Assembly: GCA_014904845.1 (NCBI GenBank)
Contig: MU119412.1
Location: 34,148 to 98,147 of the forward strand
Origin: Acephala macrosclerotiorum
Lineage: Eukaryota > Ascomycota > Leotiomycetes > Helotiales > Mollisiaceae
DNA: 64,000 nt
Reading direction: 5' to 3'
Shown piece after piece: positions 24,144-36,843 of the stretch (positions are counted from its first letter, which is position 1; every line of letters begins with the position of its first letter). The notes under the pieces were generated by a model, which searched no databases, had not been told where the DNA came from, and saw only the letters and a program-made list of their open reading frames with translations. Both the position numbers and the translations under genes were made by a program.

Positions 24144-24575
24144 TCAAAAATCTTCATTATTAGTTCCCCATCTCTCCTGCCTCTTCCTCTGCCAATCTTT
24201 CCAATAAACAGCAATAACAATTGGAATCATGCAGCAGAGTATAATTCCCCCACCCCCGATTATAATCGTAGTAGCCCAATCCGCACCCGAGAACTTGTTG
24301 TCTTTATACGTCGCCGCTGCAGTAGCAGTAGATGAAGATATGCCGGCGGCAGATATGCTTGTGGTGGGGGTACTAGTCTTTGAAACGGAAGTGGTGGCGA
24401 CAATGGAGGAGGGAGAGGGAGAGGATAGAGTAGTGATCGTTACAGTCACGAAATCCGAAATCGCTTTCGAAAGTGTCGCGGACGCTGAACTCGCAGAGTT
24501 GGTGGAAGTAGATATGCCTCGTTGTTCAGAGGACGCTGCGCTGGGGAAGGAGAATACGATTGGTACACTCGACAT
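24144..24575 (-). CDS. Ser/Thr-rich single-pass membrane protein, hypothetical
   Basis: Single exon, 143 residues. The first ~95 residues are Ser/Thr/Ala-rich, the kind of segment that becomes O-mannosylated in fungal wall sensors. A strong membrane helix follows (TTIIIGGGGIILCCMIPIVIAVYW), then a short basic/acidic tail (KDWQRKRQERWGTNNEDF). There is no cleavable signal peptide, so topology would come from the single helix. Mid2/Wsc-type sensors share this plan, but the Cys-rich extracellular domain of WSC proteins is absent. Function unknown. Confidence 0.6.
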   Translation of the reverse strand: MSSVPIVFSFPSAASSEQRGISTSTNSASSASATLSKAISDFVTVTITTLSSPSPSSIVATTSVSKTSTPTTSISAAGISSSTATAAATYKDNKFSGADWATTIIIGGGGIILCCMIPIVIAVYWKDWQRKRQERWGTNNEDF

Positions 24576-25650
24576 CTTGGGCGAATTGTTTCGAGTATTT
24601 TGGAAAATTTGCTTCGTGGGGCTTTGTGGGCCAGTGTGAAATTCAATTCGATTGAATGATAATGGAAGATTCGATGTGAGCCTGGATCAAATGCGGGAAA
24701 TCGGCACGTTGCCAAGAAAGATGCCAAGAAAGATGGAATATGGGAATGGGACGGGAGCTATGTAGGGGACTGGAGAAGTGGAGAAGTGAAATAGTTACGA
24801 GAATCGGGATGCCACGATGTTGTGGGGGTGAACAGGAGGGGCGTTAACTGGATGAGCCTGCAGGATGCGATGCAGGGATAGCGAACACGTTCTTGGGAAC
24901 GCCAACGTGTTTGTGAGAGGGTCATGTGAAGTTGATGTTAATGCGAAGTGTCTACTGCAGGGAATTTTGGGACAGAAATTCGGGGAACGGAGCAGAAGAT
25001 GGGATGAATCACAGAGTTTCTGTAGCGCGTTGACAGTTTGAAGGTACTTAAAATGTCCAAATTTCAAGATGTTCCAGCTGAACCTTAAGTGGCGGTGTGT
25101 TACTGGCACATCCAAAAGGAATGTCCATGCGGAGAACTGAACCATTCTCAAATCACCACTTCCATGGATGAAGTAATATGTCCGATGTGAAGAGACCGAA
25201 AGATTGTGTGTTAGTTCGATCTCGAAGAAGCTACTAGATCTAAAAGCAAAAGTCTTGCACTCTCGTCGAGAGTGTTGAACAATGTAGCACTTGCTTCAAA
25301 TTACTGCTGCTCGTTACTTGCGGGGAGCTCCATCGCAACATTGACTGTGAAAATGTTCGAGAGCATCGTATGATGTTGTAGAGCTCAATTCGTGATGACA
25401 TGCACGAATTTAGTCAGACTTCCAGATTAAGCGAATAAATGAGGGGTAGAATTTCCAAGCCCGATAGACATGCTCTTGCATGTCAGACTATTATTAATAA
25501 CTTTAATATCGGATTTCCAATGTTCACAATAATCTCGATCCCTCTCGTTATTACAGATTTCTACAACAAAAATCAAGAGTCTATAAACGTCGTAATTAAA
25601 GAATTTCAATTCAATACTTGTCAAAAGCAAAGTTTTATTCTGCGAGTATT
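24576..25650. other. Intergenic, border of the gene-rich region
   Basis: About 1.1 kb between the last intact gene of the left block and the first AT island. Open frames on the minus strand lack recognisable motifs. Base composition turns AT-rich toward the right end. Confidence 0.4.
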
Positions 25651-26320
25651 TCTTACAAACTTATAATTTTTAAAAAGCTTAATTTGCGAATTATAATAAA
25701 ATTTTAAAATTAAATTACGATAATAAATAAAAAAGCTTTTTTATTAATATTTTTTCGCGATTTTAATTATTATTATAATTTTTTTTATTTATTACAAATT
25801 TAATTATATTTAAATTACGATTTAATTAATTATATTAATATATTGTTTTTTTATAATATTATAATAAAAAATTAAAAAAAATAATTATATATTTAAATTT
25901 ATAAAAAAAAAATTATTATAATTAAAAAAAAAATTTAAAAAAAAATTAATATTAAACTTTTTATACGTTATTATTATTATAAAAAAAATTTAAAATATTA
26001 TTATTAAATTTATTTAAAAAAAACTTTTAATATAAAGTAATTTTATTAAATTTTTTAAAATTTAATTTTAAAAACTTTAAAAGTTTTTTTATAATTAATA
26101 AACATTTTTTTAATAATATTTATTTTAATTAATAAAAAAAAATTATAATTATTATTTTTTAATTTACGTATATTTAAAATACTTTTATTAAAGTTTATTT
26201 AATCGTAAAGTTTTTTATTTAACACGTTTTTATGTTTTTTAAAAGGCTTTATAATATAATTTTATTATACTTTTTAAACGTAAATTAATATAACAATAAT
26301 AATATAAACGTTGTAATTAC
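25651..26320. repeat. AT-rich island 1 (RIP-like)
   Basis: Nearly pure A/T with homopolymer runs. The few remaining G/C bases sit mainly in ACG, TCG or CGT contexts. No coding potential. It directly abuts the truncated 3' end of the giant glycosyltransferase pseudogene. Confidence 0.85.
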
Positions 26321-26439
26321 TTGGATCAAACCACATCATCTCCCAGGCCACTTATCCTCTTTGAATCTCTCCTCAACTGCCCAGAGACACCAACAATCAC
26401 TACCTTTTGCGGTTTCTTTGCCCACTCGTCATTAGACAC

Positions 26440-29400
26440 AAATTCCCCAAATCCACTTGCCACGCGATTCGTCAAGAGGCTGTGGGATCAGCGTATTGAC
26501 TCCATTCCTCAAGGAGAGCGAGAAGCTTGACTTGTGCACTTGCCAAGGCTCGCGCATCGTTGGGAGCGACAACTGCGCTGTAGCAAGGTCCAGTGGCTGG
26601 TTCGGTAAGGACTCGGATGGATGCTCCAACATCGGTGCAGACAACCGGTGCTCCCGTGAGGGCTGCTTCGCTAAGAGCGAGAGGCAGACCTTCAGAAATT
26701 ATGGAGTTCATGAATACCTACTACATGAGTGTGAGTAAAATTTCGTGGCAAAGAAAATAGAGGAGCTTACGGTCCCCTCGAGGACACGAATGGGATCTGT
26801 TTCGCCTTTCATGCTCACTTGATGCTGCAATGACTTGGTAGCAATAATCTCCGGCAGTTTGTTGTGTACGATGGATCTTTGTCAAGAGCACCATATATTT
26901 CAAGAGTGTAGTCTTTGAAACCCCACTCATTGATAATTATGTCGGCAGCTAGCAAAGCGGTCTTGATATCCTCGGCATACCTGGGCGAAAATCGGCAATG
27001 CTCGACACCCTCTGAGCAAGAAGAGACTCACCAGATATGAGAAAGCATGGTGAGGATAGGATTCTTGTTCCTGATCTCTTTCATTGGAGAAAATCTCTGT
27101 CAAGATGTCAGCGATGTTAACGTTATTAACAAGGCGACTTGCATCCATCTCAGTAATCCCATTTACAACTGGATCGATCTTCCTCCTAAACGCTGCTCGA
27201 TTCTCGATCTTTCCTTGACAAGTACCAATCTCGACCTCCCAAGCTGGGTTGAAGAAATCAGCGCAAGGTAGAATCGTGTCTGCGTGATGTAGCGTTAGAA
27301 CAGAAGTCATGCGCATCAACCCCAGAAGAGAATTCCTCGTGAATGCGACAGCGGACACAGTACAGAAGATAAATAGAGACCTGTCTCTCGCCAGCTAATT
27401 GCATGATCTTAAATTTGTAACGTGCATCCTCGTTTGATCTTGCAAACGATACCATAGGATGCGCTTACGCTGTGATGAGGTGCCTGGAATACTGGAGGCA
27501 TCTTGTCAGGGATCGGAATCGAAAGGATGAAGAGGTATCTTGACCATAACTCAAGACCTTGATCGAGTTGACCGAGTGTGGGATGCTCCGTGTTGAACCA
27601 CTGTGATGACGGACGGGCGTTATCCGTTGACTGCGAAAGCTAGAAGCTTCTCCATGCCGACTTGACGACATTACTTTTCCATACAGCACTCCAGTTCTTC
27701 GAATCTTTGAAGTGTGCATTGAGGTTGACAAGTGCTCTCGTAGCTTGCTTCACATCGCTTATTCTGAACTCTAGAGCTCAAGCACCGCGTATGAGGGCTT
27801 CTAGAATGGGAACAAACAGGCGCTGGATATCTAGAAGAGTAATATGAGTGGCAACGTGATCGATCTCAGACTCCAATCGATTTTTGAAGAGGCCATGAGT
27901 GGGAGTTAAGAGGTCGAGACCCCAATGGAACAATATTCAATGAGTGGATGTTGCGCTCGATCTGTCGTTTTGGTATGCCGAAGTCTGTGCCGATTCAGCT
28001 ACTATGTGCCATTTGATTGTTCGTAGGTATAGATAACATCGCTTCTACAAACTGAGACTCCTCCGCCCTAAGAATCGTCAGTCTTGCGAACAGTAGATAC
28101 AACGAAAAAATCTCACCTCATTGGGTCATATCCCAGTATCTACAACAATGACATGTAGCGCTGTCCCATTTTTATCCTCAGCAATAGCCCGCAATCCTGT
28201 ATTACTGCAAGCATCTCTGCCTGAACCCAAGCTGTAAAGATCATTCAGCTTCATGGCGAGAGGCGTCTAGCTAGAGATCCCATTGTCGATATCAGCACTT
28301 GCGATTATTGCATTTCGATAACTATCTAAGTAGTCTCTGGCAGCTTGCAGCTTGCAGAAGTCTCGGCTTTGCCAGTACCGCTTGAGGATCGGGTCCCGGC
28401 GAAGACGCTCATCTAGCCAGCGCACGATCACCCTATCAAATATAGGATTGTCTCTCCATGATTTCCACAGTAAGGTGCGAGACCGGGATGTCGAAATCGG
28501 GTACCGACGAACAGCTGTTCTAAAAACCTTGTGATTGGGTTGGAGGAAACGGATTTGAATCCAAACAAAGGATTATCGTCAAGAAATGATACGCGTTTAG
28601 GTTTCTTGGGGACATTCAAATAATCGTAAGCTACTAAATCGGGCGTATCGACCTTCTTCCCATTCAGCGTCGTAATGATGGTTGGGTGAAATTTGTGGTC
28701 GTAGATGTACACACATTCCCAGACGTCAGGACCGACAACGAAAGTTACCTCCGTCACATGTGAATGGGGGTATCTAAGCCTATCAGCCCTAGTCCAACGA
28801 ATGAATCGATCCATCTTACCCAGGTATCAAGCCTTTCCGGGTTCTTCCTTGGCGGAGCACACCACGACACCATACAGCTCAAGTATGGAAGAATAATTTC
28901 TACTCGTAGCAATGCCCCACGATCTTTACCTCCCTTTGGATAATGATACTTGAACCGAACAAGGTTCTCGTCTTTGATGTACAACCCTGAGTCTATCTGG
29001 CCCTGCATATTGTAGGAGGCATCCTGGAACTTATCTTGGCCGGAGGTTCTTTTCTTGCTGATTGGGGTCCTCGGCGGAGCTGATTTTGGCAATTGTTTGT
29101 GCTTATTTGAGTTTATATACTTGTAGCTGTACTCATTGATGATCTTTCCACGACCTGTCTCCACTCGATGGAGCAGGCACATCGTCTTCATGTAAGTGTT
29201 GGTTGCCATCAAGTCGGCGATGGTTGCTGGTTCAGAAAGGTGGTCCCCTCGATATTGTAGCATCTGGAATGTTTTGTTGCCAAGACGGCGGATAAAGCCA
29301 GTTGAGACACCGCCCGGGTCGTAAATCAAGATTCGCCTCCTTTTGGTCGAGATTTCCATTCTGTGGAGATTTTTCCATGTTGTGAGGACGGCTTTGCCAT

Positions 29401-32400
29401 TATGGAACTGTTATCATGAGTTATGCTATTTTGGTATAGCAGAATTACAACCTACCAAGAAAAGTGGCAGAAACAATATCTGGAATGCTTTGGCCCAGAT
29501 CCAGATTGCCAGGAGCAGAAGAGTTGACTGGATTCTTGGCTTTGGGAAACGCGCAGTCGAGTTCTCTTTGGTATTCCGGATCAGCGACAAGCGCAATCGA
29601 GAAGAACTTGCTGACTTTTCCAAGATAATGATACACTGCACCCGAGTACTTGAGGACTCGATCGTAGATTGCGTATTTGGGGGGTGACGATTGTGCTACA
29701 GTCCCAGCTCACTGCTATTTAGCGAAGACCCTTTTTACCGCAAAAGTCATGCAAATCACTTGCCGAAATACCCTAAATACTAACGAATTCCGGTAAACTC
29801 GTTATTCTTAAGCTTTTTATTCGATGCTCGCGCTATATTCTACCGCTTCGAATAATGTTTATAAATTGTGGTTATCGTAAAACATCGAAGTAAAATGTAA
29901 AGTGTGACTAAATGCCCGATTTTCGGACATTTTAGGTACAAAACTTTAGCGAATTTGAGAACTCTTAAATTACGACTTATTTACATAATCATTTTAATAG
30001 TAGACTTAAAAGCGAAGAGATAAAAAGTAAGAATATATAATAATTAAGTAATGCACCAAATTTCAAAGAATTCCAAACATTGTAGTTGCTTTATTTTATT
30101 GTTGCAATATGGTGAGTTTTGGTCATTTTTGGTGGGGATTTGGGACTCGCTAAATAGCAGTTGACTGGCACTGTAACAGATCAAGAAACCTGATCGCCAA
30201 ACCAGGAGATGGAGGTTCGAAGACGATTTGAGATTGTTCCTTAAGGTTTCGTTCGTGCGATGTAAGTTTCAAAGTTCAAGCCAGGCGTGAGGTTGAGTTT
30301 ATTGTTGAGCAGTTCCATTTATGCCAGAGGAAGTCGATTGTGGATGCTAAGGAATCTGTTGAGGATGTGTTGGCGGATGTCTTCTGAAAGCTGATCGAAC
30401 TCGATATTGACCTCGATGCCAAGGCACAGATCCTGAAGAAGCTGGTTCCGCAAGTGTTTATTGAGGCTACAGGTATCCTCAAGTATATGGATTCTGAAGT
30501 GGCACTCTAGAACATATGGTCTGGAAGAAGTACTTCACAGTCTATTGTTGCTTAGCCAGAGCGTTCTTGCAAGAATGGCATCTTCAGTGTTGTAGCTAAA
30601 ATACTTCTCTGCTGTGACTTGCACTAATAACTCGGCGACACTGTTCATTCATCAACAAGGATTTTTATTTGCAGCATAGATGACTTACTCCCAGTAGAAA
30701 CTTTGCAACGAATCTCCGGCTTTAGTAACACCGCTCGCCTCGTAAGCGACCAGAAACCGTACTGATTCATCTTCCCCGTCCGCACTGATAGCTCTCATTG
30801 TTCACTCCAGCTCAGAGAAATGGTCGATAGATACGAGTTCAGCTATGATCACCTTGTCGTTGAAGAGCTTAGCACTCAAGTTCAACAATGCTTCGGTGTC
30901 GGGAAATGCGCGTTTGGCGAGCTCTGAAAGGCTTGTTTGCCTGAAATAGGCAAGCACCATGTTGACCTGCCTTCCAAATTCAGATTGAGGTTCAACCTTG
31001 AGTCGCTCTTTCTTGGAAAGGTCGGAAAGTTGCTCATAAAGGCTCCTCAGCTCCGCTTGCGACCATGATTGATCCGAACCTGGCCCTGAGCATGCGCGAA
31101 ATGTTTCGTTTTGGGAGGAGGAAGCTTGTGGAGTGTCATCATTGGGACCCACGATCCGACCAGCCCACAAGGATAATATTGCTGCAGTCCACGTTGCTGT
31201 CCCAGGTCCAACGATGTCTGAATATACCCATTTTGGAAACTGGTGCTCTAGGACAAATCCAACGATAAGTCCAGCAGCGGCGCCAATGAGGAGGAGTTTC
31301 AGAGCATGCAACCCCGAAAACACTTTGGTATACTGATACCACAAGAGACCTGTATATGCCGGAACATAAGACAGGTAAATGATAGTCCCCGTATCTCTGT
31401 TGGTGCTGTCAAAAATCCACAAGAGAATGGTGACGGTGAGGCCCCAAATGTGCCATACCAAATTGCTGGCGAGAATCTTCCAATACACCGTCCTTCGATT
31501 GTCAGACTTGACTCTAGTTGCATGAGCGGTGTCGTGGTCAGTATGGATGACCTCCTGTATCCGGTTCGATGCGGCTTCATGCAGTGATTGAGCGTTGTAG
31601 TCGAGAAGGGCAGCTCCGATCAGGTAGTATGCTAGGCCAAAGTCGACAGGCATTGTCAGAGACACTTCCACATTATCCAATCCTACATTATCGCCACCAC
31701 CGATGAGGGAAATCAATTTGTCCAGCAGTGCTACTGCAAAATAGATAATCGTGCAGCCGATCTGCCTCGTTATCAGCTTAGCATAAAGAAAGCTAGGACT
31801 TCTGTAGAAATGCCAGAGCTACCTTCGTCTGAAGATTCCACGATGATGTGAAGATCATAGGCCTCGGACTGCCCGTAGTCCGCGAGTACCAGTTCTGCGA
31901 CAGAATCAGAAAGTTCGAAAAGAGGGGGACGTGAACGTTACCATCAAAAATTCCGTTGCTTCCAATGATGTGGCGAGTCTTTGTACAAGCAAACCTTTTG
32001 AACGCGGCCAAAAGAAGATTTTCTTTTGCTCTCTGAGAACATCATGGAGCAGTGCTTGGAGACCTGATTTCAGGACCGCAGGGTCCGACATCTTCTCAAG
32101 ACCCGCTACGCCTTCGGCGCGTTTCCTGCCCATGAACCAAGTTCTCAACTCTTCATCGGTCAAGAGAGCAATAACCTGATACTAAGTTCTCCATCTTGCG
32201 CCGGTCCGCACGACACCGAGAAGCAGCGAAGTAACGAATCCGTAAAGGATAACCAAGTAGATGGTAATGTCATGGCCTGCCACGAATATTGTGGTGATTG
32301 GAGAAATGAAAAGAATGGGTATGTAAGCGATGATGACGGCACGCCTGACCGAAAGGTGGAACCCGTAAACTGGTAGTTGGCAAGCGCTGCAAGCAACGAA

Positions 32401-35400
32401 AGATATGTAGTCAACACTACCAAATACAAGAAGAAGATCAAGCCAGCATATGCCGATTTGTTGGTTGTAAATGTTGTGAAGTTGATGAGGTCTATAATGA
32501 GAGCAAAAGTACAGCCCCCAAGAAGGCGAGTGATGACGAAGTAGTTCATGGCCGAAAACGCCATAGACGCTGAGTAGCATGTCCCTCCACATGTGATCCA
32601 TGTCCCGATTGCCCCAGACAGGAGGAGGGAGATCATCAACGCAACAGTGGCACCGTGTTGCTCTTGTTGCGTCATGAAAAAGCAACCCTTGCCGTTGGTT
32701 CCGCTGAGATAAAGTCCATGGCCTGTGGTCGTCAACAGTAAGATGTCAACCAGAGCGGGAATGGTGAAGACACCGAGAAAAGTGAAGCGTTTGTACGTTG
32801 GAATCCCCGTCGGCGTGTGGCTTGAATCAATGTCAATCTGCGCTTCAGCGTACGCAGAACGGAGAGGATGGTGAGTCTCTCGGAACGTGGGTAGCTGGTG
32901 TATGCCGTAGTGGGACCAATATTTTGCTGATAGAAGCTCTCCGAATTGACTGGGTGTGATACCGAAGTAAGCCTTGCACCTAGAGCCTAATGCGAAAAGC
33001 TCTGCAAAGGTAGCAGCTTGGCCGGTTTGGTCGTTGAACAACGGGTTCCGGTCCGTGACCTCGATGTAGACTTCTTCGAAAGCTAGCTTTCGAATTGTGC
33101 AGAAAAAAGCGAGCGCTAAGAGGTCGCCAATCACACTCGTCGATGAGCAGCGAAGCATCTTTGTTAAGGCATCGACAATCATCTTGAGATCGGTATAATT
33201 TCTGTGTCGTAGCGCCGTCGTGATTGTTTATTGGACCTCCACTATAGATAGATCAGTATGAAATTTCAAGTATAATCTAGGAGTCGAGGAGCTGAGGAGC
33301 CGAGTTTGCAGCTCGCGAAGAGCTCGGCTCCGAATATGTCTTCAGACCAAGGGCAGGATTTCACGTACTGAAAAGTGCAATGGCAAGTCCAAGACTTGGG
33401 TGAGCACGCTTCGCTAGACAGTACCATCTGACCCTAGTTTGCAGCAGATCTCTGGTGGTTAGATCACCTTGCAAATATTCCACTGAATTAACGTTCTGCA
33501 ACTGGCGCTAGGTGGGATTGTCCAACAGTCTCTCAGTGATCGCAGACTTAATCTCAACGAGTAATGGGTCTCGCTTGGCATCCTCGGAAAGTGAAAATCG
33601 TTGAAGTAAAGAGAGAGAGTCCTCGGGGGTCAGGAGGCCGAGGTCTTGGATCAGTCGCGGAGGAACAGCATGTCTCAGATCTAGACTTTCATTCCAAGTA
33701 GCGAATTCAAACTCAGCCACGAGGCACTCGTGTCGAGTAAAACCTCGAAACGAAAGAAATGTGTGAAGCCAAGTTTCCAAAACATCGTCAACATTCTTGG
33801 AGATAAAGATGTCCACAATAGCTCTGGAAGATTGACCATCGTAAATTGCCCAAAACTGTCTTTCAGTCGTCCTTTGAAATCCAGACTGGAGGCCCAGGTA
33901 TATCCTAACTCTCTGAGACCCATCATCAGGTGGAGAGATGAGCATCCTTGCGAGATCACTCATTACTTCGTGGATGAGAAGAGCATGCTGCGCTGCTCTA
34001 AAAGATTCTTGGGCGATGAGAAAATTCATGAGCATGGTACTCATTTCTTGCAGCTCTGAGGAGCTGGTGATACCCAGCAGTTCGAGTTCACGTAGCTTTC
34101 GTTGGGAGAAGACAATTTCTTCAAAATCTTCAATTGAAACATCCATCCCGAGTGGGAAGCAGCCGAGCCTATCGTAGCTCTTGCCCGTCTCGGAGAAATT
34201 GATCGCATCTCTCGTTGCTATGTGACTGGGTACGAACCAGGCCACGTCGTCTGTAGGTGTGGCGAAATGAACAACAGTTTTGCTTCTGCCTTTGAGTGAA
34301 TGCAGGAACTGTCCATCATGCGCCATCTCTAGACTTGGAAACGTGTCGCTGAGTTGCTCAGGGATTGAGTAGACCTCGGGCGAATGAACCTGTTTTTAAT
34401 TTAACACAATTTCGGAAAGTGATTGGCTGTGCTCCAGGAAGAGGAACCGACCACACTTTTGCTTTTCCATGCGTCATGGACCTCCATGACCTTCGAGTCT
34501 TTCAGCCAGGTGAAAGCCTTCAGTGGCTCACATAGAATGGGAAGTGGAAACGGATTTATCAAAGCGGCATGACATCCAGTCCACGGAACCGCGCTGTAAA
34601 AATTTCACCACGAGTAGATTCGTTGCAATACCGCATTTGAAGGTGTGGCATCATCGTCAAAGGTATCCCACGCCAACACGCTGAAATCCCGTACGCATGC
34701 TTGCGAGACAAATGCTTTAATAGTTGTATGCAAAGACTCCAGTTCGAACCAATCTCGTCGCTCTCCATTGGTATGGATTAATCCATTGCGGATCACAAGT
34801 CCAGCCACTGAGTTTCCAGGTACACTTCCAAGCCAAACTCGGATATTGCTCTACATAATCCGTGAAGTACAGCTTGTGGAAATATCTCCCACCTCCCAAG
34901 CAAGACACCAGTAAGGCCATGGCTGCCTTGCTTGATATCTCGGAATTGATGAAAGACCAAAGCCAGACTTCGATCAAGATATGATAGAAGGTCTCTTTCT
35001 GGAACGGCCAATCCTGAAGGGAAGTGAAGAACCAAGGTCAAGTCGGCCAACAACATGATTGGGAGCTCTTCGGCATCCTTCTAGGCCTAAGAGAGCATTG
35101 GGGACATTTGGCTGCTGAGGGTCCAAGATTGCCAAGTCGGACTTGGCAAGCAGCTCAATTTGAGTTGGGGAACTTGGGATGCTGAGTGGTCCCAGATAGA
35201 TACCCAGCGATGTCGGCCGGGCATGAGTCCGATTCCGAGTGCTCACTTTGGGACTTGAAGAGAGATATTCTTGAAGATGGTTTGAAAGCCTTTTTTAAAG
35301 CTCCGAGAGTAGTTCTATACGTTGTCGGCAGCTTGTCCTGGCAGACAAGACTTTGATCACTCGAACCTTCGATTTGGGTGGCACCAACAATTTCTTTCCG

Positions 35401-35576
35401 AGTTTGAAAGCAATGACTCCTACACCCAGAAGGGCTGATATCAAGCATAATACAACAAGAGCCTATTCCTAGTCAGCTAACAGGTTGACTTGAAGGTCAA
35501 GGCTTTTTACCAGTTGCCACCAGTGTTGGTGTAGATGAGCCCAATCCTCAGCGTGGATGCCACTCATGTACACCAT
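26440..35576 (-). pseudogene. Giant membrane glycosyltransferase, Gtb3/Gt4C-like, decayed
   Basis: Remnant of a roughly 9-kb gene whose intact relatives are thought to make galactosaminogalactan. Order from the 5' end: first exon at 35576; a membrane helix (ALLGVGVIAFKLGKK); a hydrolase-like region (SDLAILDPQQPNVPNAL, GRLDLG); a large polytopic region (33182-30802); then a C-terminal GT4 domain (LHHADTILPCADFFNP, FRRKIDPVVNGI) with the EX7E motif EGLPLALSE near 26690. Lesions: in-frame stops at 35297-35295, 34607-34605, 33510-33508, 32184-32182 and 30804-30802; frame changes near 35020, 34800 and 32345; a MITE at 29697-30175. The 3' end is lost near the AT island. Several stops fit CAA/CAG/CGA changed by C-to-T. 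Family and order are confident; the Gtb3 name rests on neighbours. Confidence 0.8.
29697..30175. mobile_element. MITE-like element with TA target, inside the glycosyltransferase pseudogene
   Basis: About 479 bp bounded by inverted repeats. The left end reads CAGTCCCAGCTCACTGCTAT and continues TTAGCGA. The right end, reverse-complemented, begins CAGTGCCAGTCAACTGCTAT and also continues TTAGCGA (23 of 27 match). TA occurs at both outer edges, as for Tc1/mariner-type insertions. The interior is AT-rich with no transposase, so it is non-autonomous. With one TA kept, the host frame reads through the site (LDLLAQSSPPKYAIYDR). Confidence 0.8.
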
Positions 35577-36843
35577 TGCCACTCACACAGAGTGTGAACA
35601 AGATCATAATGAACGACGGGCGAGTGCAGAGCGGTCGAGAATGGGGTTTGGTGGGGGCATTTAATTATCACAAGCTAGGCGTACAGACTAAAATCTCCGA
35701 GATATGAAATCGGCATTGGAACGGGCTCAGATCTCAACCATAGGAGGCACCGGTCTGGGAGAAGATTTCGCGAGACATTGGAGTCGGCCTTCCACATGCA
35801 GGCTCAGAAGTTCCTCGTTGGCAATGGAGGCCACGTGCACACAAGGATTTGTGAAATTGCATGTGGTAACCCGAGAAATAGTCGTGAAGAGTCAGGAAAG
35901 CAAAGTTTGCTCCACATCAAGGCAGCGGCCAATAAGGTTCAATGGTAGGCATCGGCTGTATGCTGCCGCCTGCATGATGCATTCGACCACAACGGAGAAT
36001 CGATATCGCGGAACGAGCATGCCGGGGAATTGTATTTATGTTCCAGGCCTTCCATTGCTGATCCGGGGTATTAGCAGAGTTCTTGGTTCGCGATCGATTG
36101 TTACATTGAATGAGTCCTTGGACATGCATGTTGAAATGAGGAGGTTGGAAGTTCCGGCCCTGCGCTGAATTCAGCTGCTGCACGTGATACACTAGCGTGA
36201 ACGCTAACGCCTGGCTAAATATCTCGCTGCTCAGCATGTTGGCCTTGTCATCCTCCGCTCGCATCTTGTCTTGGCCTTTCGGCATCAAGCGTAATATATT
36301 GCTATGCTAATACCGAACCTTGCCACGGACTGCAACAATTATATCCCTCCGGGCGTTAGTCCTGAGGTTCCGGTCTCCTTTCAGATCTTGGCAGGCACTG
36401 AATAAGCCTCGAACTGTGCTCAGACGAGGCTGACGGGGATGACCAAGGCACATCCACGCAAGAAATCTCGCATTCCTCACAAATATCTACGTCTTTTTCA
36501 GCTCATTTCTTCAGACCTGGAGTCGAAGTGCGATTCAATTTTGTGTACATTCTTCTCGCCATATGTCCTTGTTCGTGCAGATCGTTGTAAGCTCGCAAGC
36601 GTCTGGCCATGTAGTCTTCCAGGACAGCACCTCGCGTCATATAAAGTCCTCTAATTCTTTTTTGGTTCGGAACCACAGCCGCGGTTGAATTGCTGCGTAC
36701 GAATTCAACCAAATAGCGTCGTCATCTTGCCTCTCTCGTCCATTCTCGTTTTGTTTAAAGTATGACACCCCATGGTCTCGGCAAGTCATTCTCAGCTCTG
36801 AGAACTCCACTCGCTTGTTGACATTGCAGAAATCTTTCCCAGA
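35577..36843. promoter_or_regulatory. Divergent intergenic region between gtb3-like and agd3-like genes
   Basis: These 1.27 kb separate two diverging start codons of pathway partners and probably held a shared control region. A plus-strand open frame at 35704-36168 lacks recognisable motifs and is likely chance. No specific operator can be named. Confidence 0.4.

Noticed and set aside
24795..25151. 118-codon minus-strand open frame
   Set aside because: No recognisable family, no conserved start context, composition like non-coding flank.
30276..30482. Open frame and a plus-strand peptide-like reading near 30.3 kb
   Set aside because: The minus strand carries the continuing glycosyltransferase pseudogene in this interval; the other readings are its antisense and other-frame shadows.
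35704..36168. 154-codon plus-strand open frame between the gtb3-like and agd3-like genes
   Set aside because: No motif, no introns and atypical residue mix; better explained as chance in a promoter region.
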